In this document: positions 37,724 through 47,124 of the stretch, one piece after another | Numbering within the stretch: position 1 is the stretch's first letter | How the letters are laid out: every line of letters begins with the position of its first letter | Assembly: GCA_036825755.1 (NCBI GenBank) | Contig: DAISXR010000012.1 | Span: 1-56,883 of the forward strand | Source of the DNA: JAJFTV01 sp036825755 | GTDB taxonomy: Bacteria > Chloroflexota > Anaerolineae > Anaerolineales > Anaerolineaceae | Direction: 5' to 3' | Length of the DNA stretch: 56,883 nt | Translations under genes and position numbers: made by a program | The notes under the pieces: generated by a model | Seen by the model: only the letters and a program-made list of their open reading frames with translations | Database searches by the model: none | What the model was told of the DNA's origin: nothing

Positions 37724-39109
37724 ATGGAACAAAAAGCACTAAGCACCGAATTGAAATCAAGTATTGAGGTTTTATCTGCCTGGATCGAAAGCCGGATGGC
37801 TTACAAAGGTCTGCCGGGTGTGGCAGCCGGCATAATTTATGATCAGAAGCTGGTGTGGTCGAAGGGTTTTGGTTATGCGGATGTCGCCAATCAAAAGCCC
37901 GTCACAGAGCAGACCCTGTTTCGGATTGCGTCGATCACCAAGCTGTTTACCAGCACGGCCCTGTTGATTCTGCGAGATGAGGGCAAGCTGCAGTTGGATG
38001 ACCCGGTCAGCAAACATTTGCCGTGGTTCCAGGTAAACCAGGACCCTGATACCCCGCCGGTGTTGTTGAAGCACCTCATCACGCATACATCGGGTTTGCC
38101 GCGTGAATCAGCTTTCCCTTACTGGAGCACCGCCGAGTTCCCCACCTACGATGAGGTAAAAGAAGCCTTGTCCGGCCAAAAACAGGTCTGGGAAGCGGGG
38201 AAACGGTGGAAATATTCCAACCTGGCAGTCTCATTGGCAGGCAATGTGGTGGCCGCAGCATCCGGGATGCCGTATGAAGATTTTATTGAACAGCGCATCT
38301 TCCAACCGTTGGGAATGACCGGTTCGTTTATCCGAACACTGCCCCAGGATCATCCACTTTTCGCCGTGGGTTATGGTCGGCGCATGCCGGATGGCTCAAG
38401 ATCCTTACGCCCATTTGGTGATTGCAAAGGTATCATCCCGGCAGCCAACATTGCCACCAGCCTGGAAGACCTGGCGAAATTTGCCATGCTTCAATTTGGG
38501 ACACAACCGGTAGGTGGCAAGCAGATTCTCTCCAAATACACCCTGGAAGAAATGCACACGCTACACTGGCTGGACGAGGACTGGCAAATGGGTTGGGGAT
38601 GGGGATTTGAGGTGCTTCGCCGCAAGGGGAAAACTTTTGTTGGGCATGGTGGTTCCCTGATGGGTTTCCGCACCAACCTGATGTTCAACCCCGAAGAGAA
38701 AATTGCGGTGATCACGCTGACCAACGCCGATGATGGAGAACCGGCCCTGATCAATGAGCGCGTATACGACTGGCTTTCACCGGCTGTGCTGAAACAGTTC
38801 GCGCCCAAACCCGAAAAGAAAGCTGCCAACCCCGAATGGCAGAAGCTGGTGGGGCGCTATCGCAGCCCGTGGGGTGACATGCAGATCCTCATCCTGAATG
38901 ATGACCTGGTGGCGATTGATCCATCACTGGATGATCCGTTGGAAGCTGTTACCCGGTTGATCCCCATTGGCGAGAACCGCTTCCGAATTGAGGACAAGGG
39001 CGGATTCGGCAGCGCGGGAGAGGAAACAATCTTCGAGTTTGACCAAAACGGAAAGGTCAGCCGTGTTATTTCAGGAATGAGTTATACTTACCCGATTGAG
39101 CAGTGGTGA
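37724..39109 (+). CDS. Serine hydrolase, class C beta-lactamase-like fold
   Basis: A 461-residue protein of the beta-lactamase (PF00144) family, which includes esterases, D-aminopeptidases and penicillin-binding-like proteins. The catalytic Ser-x-x-Lys is in FRIASITKLFTS, the Tyr-x-Asn is YSN in KWKYSNLAVSLAG, and the third motif is HGGSLMGFRTNLM. The domain is followed by about 100 residues of small beta-rich C-terminal domain. No signal peptide is visible, so it looks cytoplasmic and an antibiotic-resistance role is unlikely. CCGGAG precedes the ATG. It appears to be a single-gene unit. Confidence 0.88.
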   Translation: MEQKALSTELKSSIEVLSAWIESRMAYKGLPGVAAGIIYDQKLVWSKGFGYADVANQKPVTEQTLFRIASITKLFTSTALLILRDEGKLQLDDPVSKHLPWFQVNQDPDTPPVLLKHLITHTSGLPRESAFPYWSTAEFPTYDEVKEALSGQKQVWEAGKRWKYSNLAVSLAGNVVAAASGMPYEDFIEQRIFQPLGMTGSFIRTLPQDHPLFAVGYGRRMPDGSRSLRPFGDCKGIIPAANIATSLEDLAKFAMLQFGTQPVGGKQILSKYTLEEMHTLHWLDEDWQMGWGWGFEVLRRKGKTFVGHGGSLMGFRTNLMFNPEEKIAVITLTNADDGEPALINERVYDWLSPAVLKQFAPKPEKKAANPEWQKLVGRYRSPWGDMQILILNDDLVAIDPSLDDPLEAVTRLIPIGENRFRIEDKGGFGSAGEETIFEFDQNGKVSRVISGMSYTYPIEQW

Positions 39110-39180
39110 TATGTATCCCAGTCACAGTTTGGTCATTCCCTTGAAAAAACCTTGTTCAAAATAACTCGGATGGAAGAAAT

Positions 39181-39552
39181 ATGAAAAGACTGCTTGTAGT
39201 CGACGACGATATGAATTTACTCAATTTCTTCCTCGAAGAATTAACCCGGGCCGGATTTGATGTATCCATCAAAGACAATGGGGCGGATGCGATCATCACT
39301 GTGGTGGAAGAGCGATTTGATCTGGTTCTTCTGGATATGCTGATGCCAGGTCTGGATGGAATTAAGGTTGCGCGAGTGCTTCGCAAGGTAACCCCAAACC
39401 TGCCTATCCTGGGATTGACCGGCTTTATCGGACGCGGGTATCAGGCCCAGGCAGCCGGGTTGGGGGTACGCATCCTTTCCAAACCGATTATGATATCCGA
39501 TTTGCTCACCGAGATTAACCAGGTCCTGGATATCACCAGCCCATACGCGTAA
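39181..39552 (+). CDS. Single-domain response regulator (CheY-like receiver)
   Basis: A 123-residue stand-alone receiver domain. It shows the acidic pair in LLVVDDDMN, the phospho-accepting Asp in LVLLDMLMPGLDG, the switch Thr in LGLTGF and the conserved Lys in ILSKPI. It has no output domain, so it would act by protein contact. No histidine kinase is adjacent. GGATGGAAG precedes the ATG, and a terminator follows. Confidence 0.92.
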   Translation: MKRLLVVDDDMNLLNFFLEELTRAGFDVSIKDNGADAIITVVEERFDLVLLDMLMPGLDGIKVARVLRKVTPNLPILGLTGFIGRGYQAQAAGLGVRILSKPIMISDLLTEINQVLDITSPYA

Positions 39553-39573
39553 TCTGGAGATTTTTCAAAACGG

Positions 39574-39608
39574 ACTCCTGCCTGTCATTGACACGGCAGG
39601 AGTTTTTA
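39574..39608 (+). terminator. Terminator after the response regulator
   Basis: ACTCCTGCC and GGCAGGAGT form a 9-base-pair stem with a 12-base loop followed by TTTTATC. It may serve only the plus-strand gene; the minus-strand DinB-like gene ends just beyond it at 39620. Confidence 0.8.
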
Positions 39609-39619
39609 TCTACAGGGCC

Positions 39620-40093
39620 TTATTTATTCAGCCAGTTTTTGATCACAGCGATATGTTCCTCATAATGAATGCTTGAGTTTACGGCGATCAACTGAATCGG
39701 CTTCCATTCCGGGGGCATATCCACAAATCGGGTGGAATCCTGCAGATCTTCATCGTCCAGCGCTGCCACTGCATCGATAAATCGGCCAAAGGTTTCTGCC
39801 GCCTCCGCAATCACTTCATCCAACGACCGGTGTTGATTGAGCAGGTAAATCTGGTGGTTGCGTTCATCCGGCGGCAGATTCCACAGATCGGATCCTGAAA
39901 AACGATGAGTTTGCAGAACAGGGGTCACTTCTTTTTCAAACCAGACGATGTGGGCTACTGTGTCTTTCAAGTTCCAGCCACCTGAGTCAAGAGGTTCCAA
40001 CCATCGTTCGGATGGCACGCTTTGGAACAAATCATCCAGCTCACGACGTTTCTGATTAATCTCCTGTACCAGTTGATCGATCGCCCTCTTCAT
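39620..40093 (-). CDS. DinB/ClbS-like four-helix bundle protein
   Basis: A 157-residue helical protein. SGGWNLKDTVAHIVWFEKEV, with the His of the metal site, and the C-terminal NSSIHYEEHIAVIKNWL match the DinB/DfsB (ClbS) superfamily, whose members bind a metal or thiol cofactor and take part in thiol transfer or detoxification. The ribosome site GGAGGG is clear. The function cannot be fixed more closely; it sits alone downstream of the exporter operon's terminator. Confidence 0.78.
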   Translation of the reverse strand: MKRAIDQLVQEINQKRRELDDLFQSVPSERWLEPLDSGGWNLKDTVAHIVWFEKEVTPVLQTHRFSGSDLWNLPPDERNHQIYLLNQHRSLDEVIAEAAETFGRFIDAVAALDDEDLQDSTRFVDMPPEWKPIQLIAVNSSIHYEEHIAVIKNWLNK

Positions 40094-40140
40094 TAGCCCT
40101 CCCGGTAGTTATCGTAGGTTCATTATGCCATCCAGGAGTA

Positions 40141-40170
40141 ATAAAAAGAACCCCGATCAACGGAGTTCTT
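40141..40170 (-). terminator. Terminator of the ABC exporter operon
   Basis: On the minus strand AAGAACUCCG pairs with CGGGGUUCUU (one G.U wobble, 5-base loop), followed by TTTTTAT, 17 bases after the exporter stop. Confidence 0.8.
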
Positions 40171-40186
40171 TTTGGATATTTCTCGG

Positions 40187-42034
40187 TTAGCTTTCGGAGG
40201 CCGAAGGATATAGATCGAACTGCTTTTCAATCTGCTGCCGGAACTGGTTGGTGTACAGTGCGTAATATTTGCCTTTCAGGCGAATCAACTCGGCATGCGA
40301 TCCCATTTCTGCGATATGCCCTCCGTCGATCACCAGGATGCGATCAGCACGTTTGATGGTGGACAGGCGGTGTGCAATAATAAAACTGGTACGCCCCTCC
40401 ATCAACACTTCCATGGCCTGCTGAATGGTCATCTCGGTCAGGGTATCCACCGAGCTGGTGGCTTCATCCATCACGAAAATCTCCGGGTTGGACAGAATGG
40501 CGCGCGCCAGGCTGATCAACTGTTTCTGGCCCACCGAAAGCAGACTGCCGCCTTCACCCACCGGTTCATCGTAGCCTTTGGGGAATTTGGTGATGAAATC
40601 ATGCGCCCCAACCGTGCGAGCGGCGGTTTCGATCTCACCCTGGGTGGCGTTCAACTTGCCGTAGGCGATGTTTTCACGGATGGTGCCAGAGAACAGGTGA
40701 GGTGTCTGTGGAACCACGCCGATATGCGACTGGATCGATTGTAGTGACAGGTTGGTGTAGTCGACGCCGTTGATGGTGATACTACCCTGTTTGGGCTCGT
40801 AAAAACGGCACATCAGGTTGACGATGGTGCTTTTCCCGCCGCCGGTTGGACCCACCAACGCGATCACCTCGCCGGGTTTAACCTTGAGGCTGAAATCGGT
40901 CAGGACAGGTTTTTCATCTTCGTAGTAAAACGATACATTCTTGAACTCGATCTCGCCCTGGATGGATTCAGGCACCACCGCATTGGGCTGATCTGCCACT
41001 TCCGGCACCGAATCGATCAACGAGAAGATACGTTCAGCCGAGGCGATGGAACGCTGCATCTCAGCATACACGCGGGCCAGATCCTGAATGGGCCACATCA
41101 TATTGGTGATGTAGGAGACAAAGGCCTGAATGCTGCCGATGGTCATCCCGGCAATCAACAGGTTGTTGCCGTTTGTGGCCGTCGCAAGATCGGCTCCTCG
41201 CCCGCTGAACCAGATGACCAGACCGGTCACCACCGCTGAGATGATCTGCACGCTGGGCAGGAACAAAGCGCTCAACCATGAGGCTCTGTATCCGGCCTGA
41301 TACATATTCTCCGAGAGAACTTCAAATTCTCCCAGGTTGGCTTCTTCGCGATTGAGCGCCTTGACCACCTTTACGCCGGTGATGTTCTCGTTGTACGCGC
41401 CGGTAATCTGCGAGTTAAACTTACGCACCAGACGGAATTGCTTGAGGATGCGTTTGCGAAACTCCACCGAGATCCACAACAGCACCGGTAATGACAGGAA
41501 CACCAGAATGGCCAGCTTCCAATTGAGGATGAGCATGAATGTCATGCTGGTGACAATATTGATGGCCGCCCAGGTGACATCCAGAAAACCCCAGGTGACC
41601 AGATCGGAAACACGCCCGGAATCGGAGGTGACCCGCGACATGATCCAGCCCACCGGCGTGCGGGAATAATAAGAGAGCGACAGCGCTTGAAGATGAACAA
41701 ACATGCGCTGAGTCAGATCGTAACGGATGCGCTGACCCATTTTACCGGTCAGATACACAAAGAAGAACACACTGACGGCCTGTAAGACGGTGAGCGTGGA
41801 GTACATGATCATGACGCGGGTCAATACGCTCATCTGTCCCGCGATGATGCCATCATCCACGATCATTTTGCTCAGGTAGGTAAACACCGAATCAAGCACG
41901 GAGACCACAACGATGGACCCGAGGAAACCGATCAGCATTTTGATGTGCGGTTTTGTCAGCCCAACGATGCGTCGAAGTGTTTTTCCATTAAATTCGGACT
42001 CAAACTCTTCTTCTTCAAAATTATGATCAGACAC
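40187..42034 (-). CDS. ABC exporter half-transporter, subunit with consensus Walker B
   Basis: 615 residues: six-helix type I exporter membrane domain (about 45-340) and a C-terminal ATPase. Walker A GPTGGGKSTI, Q-loop IGVVPQTPHLFSG, Walker B EIFVMDEATSSVD with the catalytic Glu, and H-loop FIIAHRLSTI are intact. The signature is LLSVGQKQ rather than LSGGQ. It starts with GTG at 42034, overlapping the end of the partner gene by 8 bases, with AAGGAG inside that gene. An open frame upstream of the GTG is only overlap. With its partner it forms a heterodimeric multidrug/lipid exporter of the TM287/288-BmrCD kind; the substrate is unknown. Confidence 0.92.
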   Translation of the reverse strand: MSDHNFEEEEFESEFNGKTLRRIVGLTKPHIKMLIGFLGSIVVVSVLDSVFTYLSKMIVDDGIIAGQMSVLTRVMIMYSTLTVLQAVSVFFFVYLTGKMGQRIRYDLTQRMFVHLQALSLSYYSRTPVGWIMSRVTSDSGRVSDLVTWGFLDVTWAAINIVTSMTFMLILNWKLAILVFLSLPVLLWISVEFRKRILKQFRLVRKFNSQITGAYNENITGVKVVKALNREEANLGEFEVLSENMYQAGYRASWLSALFLPSVQIISAVVTGLVIWFSGRGADLATATNGNNLLIAGMTIGSIQAFVSYITNMMWPIQDLARVYAEMQRSIASAERIFSLIDSVPEVADQPNAVVPESIQGEIEFKNVSFYYEDEKPVLTDFSLKVKPGEVIALVGPTGGGKSTIVNLMCRFYEPKQGSITINGVDYTNLSLQSIQSHIGVVPQTPHLFSGTIRENIAYGKLNATQGEIETAARTVGAHDFITKFPKGYDEPVGEGGSLLSVGQKQLISLARAILSNPEIFVMDEATSSVDTLTEMTIQQAMEVLMEGRTSFIIAHRLSTIKRADRILVIDGGHIAEMGSHAELIRLKGKYYALYTNQFRQQIEKQFDLYPSASES

Positions 42035-43832
42035 GAGAAATCTCCTTTTCCAATTCCTCGTCGATTTGCGACTGGATGGCATGAATGCGCCGATAGATAC
42101 CGTCCTGTTGAATCAGCTCGGCATGGGTGCCTTTCTGGACGATGCGGCCTTTGTCGAGCACCAGGATCAGGTCAGCAGACATGATGGTCTGGATGCGATG
42201 CGCGATGATGAACGTGGTACGGCCTTTCATCAAATTTTTCAGGGCGTCACGAATAATTCCTTCTGTTTCGGTATCCACCGAGGAAGTGGAATCATCCAGG
42301 ATCAGGATGCGCGGATTTTTAAGCAGCGCACGGGCGATGGCCACACGTTGCTTTTGCCCGCCCGAGAGGGTGGTGCCGCGCTCGCCCACGATGGTGTCAT
42401 AACCGCCCAATACCGAAAGAATCACATCATGGATGGCGGCCGCCTTAGCAGCTTTTTCCACCTCATCCTGAGATATTTCTTTGCCCACGCCGTAGGTGAT
42501 GTTCTCACGGATGCTACGTGAGAACAGGAACGGCTCCTGTTCAACAAAGCCAATGTTCTGGCGAAGGAACTGGCGCGGATAGCGGTTGAGTTCAACGCCG
42601 TCCAGGGTGATGCTTCCGGAGGTATATTCAAAGAAGCGCGGCAGCAGGTTGACCAGCGTGCTCTTTCCGGAGCCGGTGGATCCCAATAGAGCCACCACCT
42701 GGCCGGGTTTCACATCAAAGGATACATCTTCCAGTGCCTGTGAGCCTTCTTCATATTTGAAATGAACATCCTTGAAGGCCAGAGCGCCTTTGATGCCATC
42801 AGCGGGCACGTAATCACCTTTTTCAAGGGGCTCCCGTTCCTCTTTGATGATGGTTTCAACGCGCCCAAAAGACACCAGCCCGGTCGACATCTGAACGATC
42901 AGGCGGCCCAGGTTACGCATGGGGAAGATGATCCACACCAGAATGGTGGAATACGCCAGATAGTCACCCACCGTGATTTCGCCGTTGATGGCCATGATGG
43001 CCGCGATGACATAACCCGCCAGCATCTGCAAACCGCACAAAATATCGGACATGGGCCAGAAAAAGGCATGCATGGTGTTCAGGCGGATCCCGCGCTGATA
43101 GTTCTCCCAATTGTCGCGCTCGAACTTATTGATTTCATATTCCTGGCGCGCAAAAGCTTTTACCACGCGTACACCGGTCAGGTTCTCCTGCAGGGTGGTG
43201 GACACGACGGCCTCCTGCTCCTGGTAGAGCTGATACATGGCCGACACCTTCTTGAAGAAGAAGCGCGATACCAGTACGATAAACGGAACCACAACCACGG
43301 AGATGAAAGCCAGTTTCACATTGATGGTGAGAATGGCAATGAAGTTCACCGTAAACATGAAGAAGATACGCCCCAAGCCGATGGCCTGTTCGGCAAAGAA
43401 ACGCCGAATGGCATCCACATCCGAGGTGACGCGCTGGATGAGCTCACCGGTATCGGTGCGGTTGTGATAGGCGAATGAAAGCCGCTGGATGTGATCAAAC
43501 AGGTAGTTTCTTAACCTGCGGGTGATCCCTTCGGAGGTTTCAGCTGCCAGTTTACCGCTGATAAAGGTGAATGCTCCCTGGCCTGCAGCCAGCAGCACAA
43601 AACCCAATGCGATGAGCAGAATATCAAAACGCCGGTCGCCGGCTGAGAGATAATCGTCGACGAAGAAACGCAGCAGGAATGATGTGGCCGTACGGGCAAG
43701 TGAAGAAACACCCAATGCCAGGTTGGCAATCACATATTGAAACTGATATCCCTGCGCCAGCCGGATCAATCCCACCCATTTATTGTCTGCAATTACATTC
43801 TTCAGATCAAAATGATCTATCCGCGGTGCCAT
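42027..43832 (-). CDS. ABC exporter half-transporter, subunit with degenerate Walker B
   Basis: 601 residues with the same type I exporter layout. Walker A GSTGSGKSTL, Q-loop IGFVEQEPFLFS, canonical signature TLSGGQKQRVAIARALL and H-loop FIIAHRIQTI. Walker B ends ILILDDSTSSVD, with Asp in place of the catalytic Glu. This change pairs with the altered signature of the partner, so one of the two composite ATP sites is degenerate by design. GGAAAGG precedes the ATG. The gene is first in the operon and overlaps the partner by 8 bases. Confidence 0.92.
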   Translation of the reverse strand: MAPRIDHFDLKNVIADNKWVGLIRLAQGYQFQYVIANLALGVSSLARTATSFLLRFFVDDYLSAGDRRFDILLIALGFVLLAAGQGAFTFISGKLAAETSEGITRRLRNYLFDHIQRLSFAYHNRTDTGELIQRVTSDVDAIRRFFAEQAIGLGRIFFMFTVNFIAILTINVKLAFISVVVVPFIVLVSRFFFKKVSAMYQLYQEQEAVVSTTLQENLTGVRVVKAFARQEYEINKFERDNWENYQRGIRLNTMHAFFWPMSDILCGLQMLAGYVIAAIMAINGEITVGDYLAYSTILVWIIFPMRNLGRLIVQMSTGLVSFGRVETIIKEEREPLEKGDYVPADGIKGALAFKDVHFKYEEGSQALEDVSFDVKPGQVVALLGSTGSGKSTLVNLLPRFFEYTSGSITLDGVELNRYPRQFLRQNIGFVEQEPFLFSRSIRENITYGVGKEISQDEVEKAAKAAAIHDVILSVLGGYDTIVGERGTTLSGGQKQRVAIARALLKNPRILILDDSTSSVDTETEGIIRDALKNLMKGRTTFIIAHRIQTIMSADLILVLDKGRIVQKGTHAELIQQDGIYRRIHAIQSQIDEELEKEISRV

Positions 43833-44283
43833 GAGAAAGCTGCCTTTCCAAAACTAGTAGTAAACCGACCGAATTCAACCCCAAATCAGGCATAAAGACA
43901 AGAGGATACCCATTCTTTAGCCCGGACAATACAATTTACGAGAGTACTGTGAGTGGTACAACGAGCAGAATTGGATCATATAAACGGTAACGGTTGGGGA
44001 AGAACATATGCCGTTTATCCTGCAAGAAAATGATTTTATCATATCGTTAGAAAATTATAGAGGGAAAGGTAGTATTTACCTGTAAATGGCGAGGATGATA
44101 AAATGAAATCATGACAACAGGGGAACACGAGACAGCCTGGCTTGACTTATTGAACAAATGTACTATAATTACTTTGTTGCCAATGTATGGCATTATCAAT
44201 GTTTTGCATTGACAGCACAAGGCATGAGTAATGTTCCGCTTTCAGAGATGAGACTGTGACGATCAGGTAGGAGATAAACTAAA
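43833..44283. other. Divergent intergenic region between ABC exporter and recA
   Basis: About 450 bases. The right end holds the recA promoter with its SOS-type box. The rest is AT-rich, must contain the exporter promoter on the minus strand, and shows no gene or structure that I can support. Confidence 0.55.
44142..44169 (+). promoter_or_regulatory. recA promoter with embedded SOS (LexA) box
   Basis: TTGACT (44142-44147) and TATAAT (44164-44169) with 16-base spacing make a strong promoter. The spacer contains GAAC-AAAT-GTAC (44152-44163), one mismatch from the Gram-positive type LexA site GAAC-N4-GTTC. LexA bound there would block RNA polymerase, the standard logic for recA. Confidence 0.7.
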
Positions 44284-45384
44284 ATGGCGCGAAAATCAAA
44301 AAGCGATCTGGATAATCCCGAGCTCCCTGCCTCATTTGATGAGGGCAAAAAGGTAGTACTTGACAAGGCGGTGGGGGATATTGTCAAACGATATGGCGAA
44401 GGCGCAATTATGCGCCTGGGTGAAGCGAAACATTTGAATGTTGGGGTGATTCCCTCCGGCTCGCTTTCACTGGATATTGCGTTGGGCGTGGGCGGTATTC
44501 CGCGTGCGAGAATCACGGAGATTTATGGACCTGAATCCTCCGGGAAGACCACGCTGTGTCTTCACCTGGTGGCTGAAGCCCAAAAAATGGGCGGTACGGC
44601 TGCCTTTATTGATATGGAACATGCGCTGGATCCAGCTTACGCCGTCAAACTGGGTGTGAATATCGATGAACTGCTGGTTTCGCAGCCCGATATGGGTGAG
44701 CAGGCTCTCGAGATCACCGAAACACTGGTTCGATCCGGCGCAGTGGATATTGTGGTGATTGACTCGGTAGCAGCGCTGGTTCCGCGTGCTGAAATTGAAG
44801 GCGATATGGGAGATTCACCGATGGGTATGCAGGCCCGCTTGATGTCCCAGGCGTTACGCAAACTGTCAGGCAGTATCAATCAAACCCGTACCGCGGTGAT
44901 CTTCACCAACCAGCTTCGCCAGAAGATCGGCGTGATGTTTGGAAACCCGGAAACCACACCCGGCGGTCTGGCGCTCAAGTTTTACGCCTCCATCCGTCTC
45001 GACATCCGCCGTATCCAATCCATTAAGGTTGGTGCGGAGATTTTGGGGAACCGTGTTCGTGTGCGTGTAGTCAAAAATAAGGTTGCTCCTCCGTTCCGCA
45101 CCGCTGAATTTGACATCATGTACAACGAAGGCATTTCAAAGGCCGGCGATATTGTGGATTTGGGTACGCAACTGGATATCATCACCAAACGCGGCGCATT
45201 CTACTCTTACGGCGATATCCGTCTGGGGCAGGGTCGTGAGAACGCCAAAGAATTCCTGCGGCAGAACCTGGATCTCAGCAACGAGATTGAAACTGCCATC
45301 CGTGAGCGGGCTATGGGCGGCGAACTGGTGACCACTCTGGGCGAACAGACTGAAGAGGAAAGCGGCTCTTCATTCGAGGACTGA
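44284..45384 (+). CDS. recA: Recombinase RecA
   Basis: 366 residues, the usual RecA length. RecA forms filaments on single-stranded DNA, drives strand exchange, and stimulates LexA self-cleavage. The Walker A GPESSGKT is at residues 82-89, with FIDMEHALDP, VVIDSVAALVPRAE and the loop-2 region TNQLRQKIGVMFGNPETTPGG; the acidic tail ends EEESGSSFED. TAGGAG precedes the ATG. The promoter holds a LexA-type site. The lipoprotein and C39-like genes downstream may be transcribed with it, as no terminator is visible after it. Confidence 0.98.
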   Translation: MARKSKSDLDNPELPASFDEGKKVVLDKAVGDIVKRYGEGAIMRLGEAKHLNVGVIPSGSLSLDIALGVGGIPRARITEIYGPESSGKTTLCLHLVAEAQKMGGTAAFIDMEHALDPAYAVKLGVNIDELLVSQPDMGEQALEITETLVRSGAVDIVVIDSVAALVPRAEIEGDMGDSPMGMQARLMSQALRKLSGSINQTRTAVIFTNQLRQKIGVMFGNPETTPGGLALKFYASIRLDIRRIQSIKVGAEILGNRVRVRVVKNKVAPPFRTAEFDIMYNEGISKAGDIVDLGTQLDIITKRGAFYSYGDIRLGQGRENAKEFLRQNLDLSNEIETAIRERAMGGELVTTLGEQTEEESGSSFED

Positions 45385-45433
45385 TTCATGACATTGCCGG
45401 AAAACTGGCCTGTAAATTGCAGCGAAACCGGTA

Positions 45434-46000
45434 ATGAACAAGCAGATTTTTTCTCAACAAATCAAATGGCCGATCATCCTGCTGGCAGGCTGGTTGGTCA
45501 TTTTGCTTTCCGGCTGCGGTTCACCCACGCCGGATATGAGTAACCTGGATTACGTACCTTTCGTTCCGCCCACGCTGGAACCCACCAAAAAACCAACCCC
45601 TACCGTCGCGGTGCCTTCGCCTACCCCCAAACCTGTTGAGGGGATGGAGGTTGCTTCCAGCAGCGGCTGTGCCGATAACCTGGTATATCTGTCAGACGTT
45701 ACGATTGAGGATGGAACGGTAGTGCTGGCCGGCTCTACACTCGACAAGCAGTGGCAGGTGAGGAACAATGGCTCCTGCGCATGGGGTGAAGGTTACACGT
45801 TTCAGATTTATGACGGACAGTCTCTTGGCACGCCGGCTGAACAGTTGATGCCCGAGACCGAAGCTGGAGCAGAAACCACCATCCGTATGCTGTTGACTGC
45901 CCCATCTACGCCCGGTGAATACATGAGTGCCTGGCAGGCCGTCAACCCTGATGGCACCCCATTCGGTGATCCAATATATATCGATTTTATCGTGCAATAA
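45434..46000 (+). CDS. Lipoprotein with NBR1-type Ig-like domain
   Basis: A 188-residue surface lipoprotein: signal peptide with lipobox LLSGC (Cys at about residue 28), a Pro/Thr-rich spacer (about residues 45-68), and a C-terminal beta-sandwich of the NBR1 (next-to-BRCA1) Ig-like type. The domain is recognised by DKQWQVRNNGSCAWGEGY, GAETTIRMLLTAPSTPGEY and SAWQAVNPDGTPFG. In bacteria such domains are thought to mediate cell-surface adhesion or carbohydrate contact. The ribosome site is poor. It lies between recA and two C39-like proteins that also use Thr/Pro spacers. Confidence 0.85.
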   Translation: MNKQIFSQQIKWPIILLAGWLVILLSGCGSPTPDMSNLDYVPFVPPTLEPTKKPTPTVAVPSPTPKPVEGMEVASSSGCADNLVYLSDVTIEDGTVVLAGSTLDKQWQVRNNGSCAWGEGYTFQIYDGQSLGTPAEQLMPETEAGAETTIRMLLTAPSTPGEYMSAWQAVNPDGTPFGDPIYIDFIVQ

Positions 46001-46029
46001 TCCTGAACGGCCAGAGCGTCTGAGCTTTC

Positions 46030-46974
46030 ATGAATAACCTGACCGCCAACATACTCACTATCCTTGCGGTGCTCGTGTTGTTATTGGTGGCGGCTTTCTC
46101 GGCTTTCCTGTTTCTGCAGCCCTGGAATATGTTAGCGCAGTATTACATCCAACCGCTGCTCGGGCAGGTGGAAGGCTATTTCAACCCGTCCGCCACGCCA
46201 ACCATCACCGCTACTTCGACCGCGACTTTTTCCCCGACCATCACTCCTACGTCAACGGCCAGCCCATCACCAACGCCTACTTTCACCCATACGCCCACTT
46301 CGACGGCTACCTTTACATCGACGCCGACTCTGACGGATACTCCCACCTCCACAGCCACTTTCACCCTCACACCTACCGAGACTCCTGAAACTGTCGATGG
46401 AGAGCTGCCTGATTATGCCTTCATCGAAGGGTATGAGAGCTGGATGCAGGGTCATAATCTGAGCTGTGAGGCCCGGGTAGCGGTGGATTTTGCCCGTTAT
46501 TTTGGGGTGGAAATCAACGAAAATGATTTTCTGGATAACCTGCCGCGTTCAGATGATCCCAACCTGGGATTTGTGGGGGATATCGATGGACCGGTGGGCA
46601 ATATCCCGCCCAATTCATACGGTGTCTACGCGGATCCGGTTGCCAATCTGCTACGTGATTACGGACTGGACGTGGCTGCCGTGCATGGAATGCGCATGCG
46701 AGAATTGAAGGCAGAGATCGCAGCAGGACGGCCGGTGATGGCGTGGGTGGTGGGCGCGGTGGAAGAAGGTTACCCGCAGCTCTATTATCCGCCTTCAGGC
46801 GGTGAGGTGACCGTCGTTCATTGGGAGCATGTGGTGGCGGTGGTGGGGTACGACCAGGATTTTGTTTACGTAATTGATCCGACCTTCAATTTTTATTATG
46901 GCCGGTGGATTAATACCTTCAAAAGCTCGTGGGCAGCGCTCGGAAATATGGCGGTGATTTACCAGGCAGAGTAA
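46030..46974 (+). CDS. Membrane-anchored C39-like cysteine peptidase, short Thr stalk
   Basis: A 314-residue protein with one transmembrane helix (residues 8-30), a Thr/Pro-rich stalk (about 52-121), and a Peptidase_C39_2-type papain-fold domain outside the cell. The candidate triad is Cys146 in LSCEARVAVDFARYFG, His267 in HWEHVVAVVGYD and Asp283 in VYVIDPTFNFYYG. AAGRPVMAWVVGAVEEGYPQL is also typical of the family. It could cleave surface or environmental peptides, but members without proven activity exist. The next gene is a clear paralog with a much longer stalk. Confidence 0.85.
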   Translation: MNNLTANILTILAVLVLLLVAAFSAFLFLQPWNMLAQYYIQPLLGQVEGYFNPSATPTITATSTATFSPTITPTSTASPSPTPTFTHTPTSTATFTSTPTLTDTPTSTATFTLTPTETPETVDGELPDYAFIEGYESWMQGHNLSCEARVAVDFARYFGVEINENDFLDNLPRSDDPNLGFVGDIDGPVGNIPPNSYGVYADPVANLLRDYGLDVAAVHGMRMRELKAEIAAGRPVMAWVVGAVEEGYPQLYYPPSGGEVTVVHWEHVVAVVGYDQDFVYVIDPTFNFYYGRWINTFKSSWAALGNMAVIYQAE

Positions 46975-47124
46975 AATTGTTCTGCCGTGTGTGTCGATCA
47001 ATCCAAATAAAGAACCAGATAACTTTACAGTATCTGAACTCACTGGATTATCGCATCGCGCCGGTTGACGCAGTCATCTTCGTATCCATTTCCTCATTCA
47101 CACGATCCATTTCTTTGCCGCGCC

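Noticed and set aside
42035..42082. Extended N-terminus for the second ABC exporter subunit
   Set aside because: The upstream in-frame codons only overlap the partner gene; the GTG at 42034 has AAGGAG at ideal spacing and gives the normal length.
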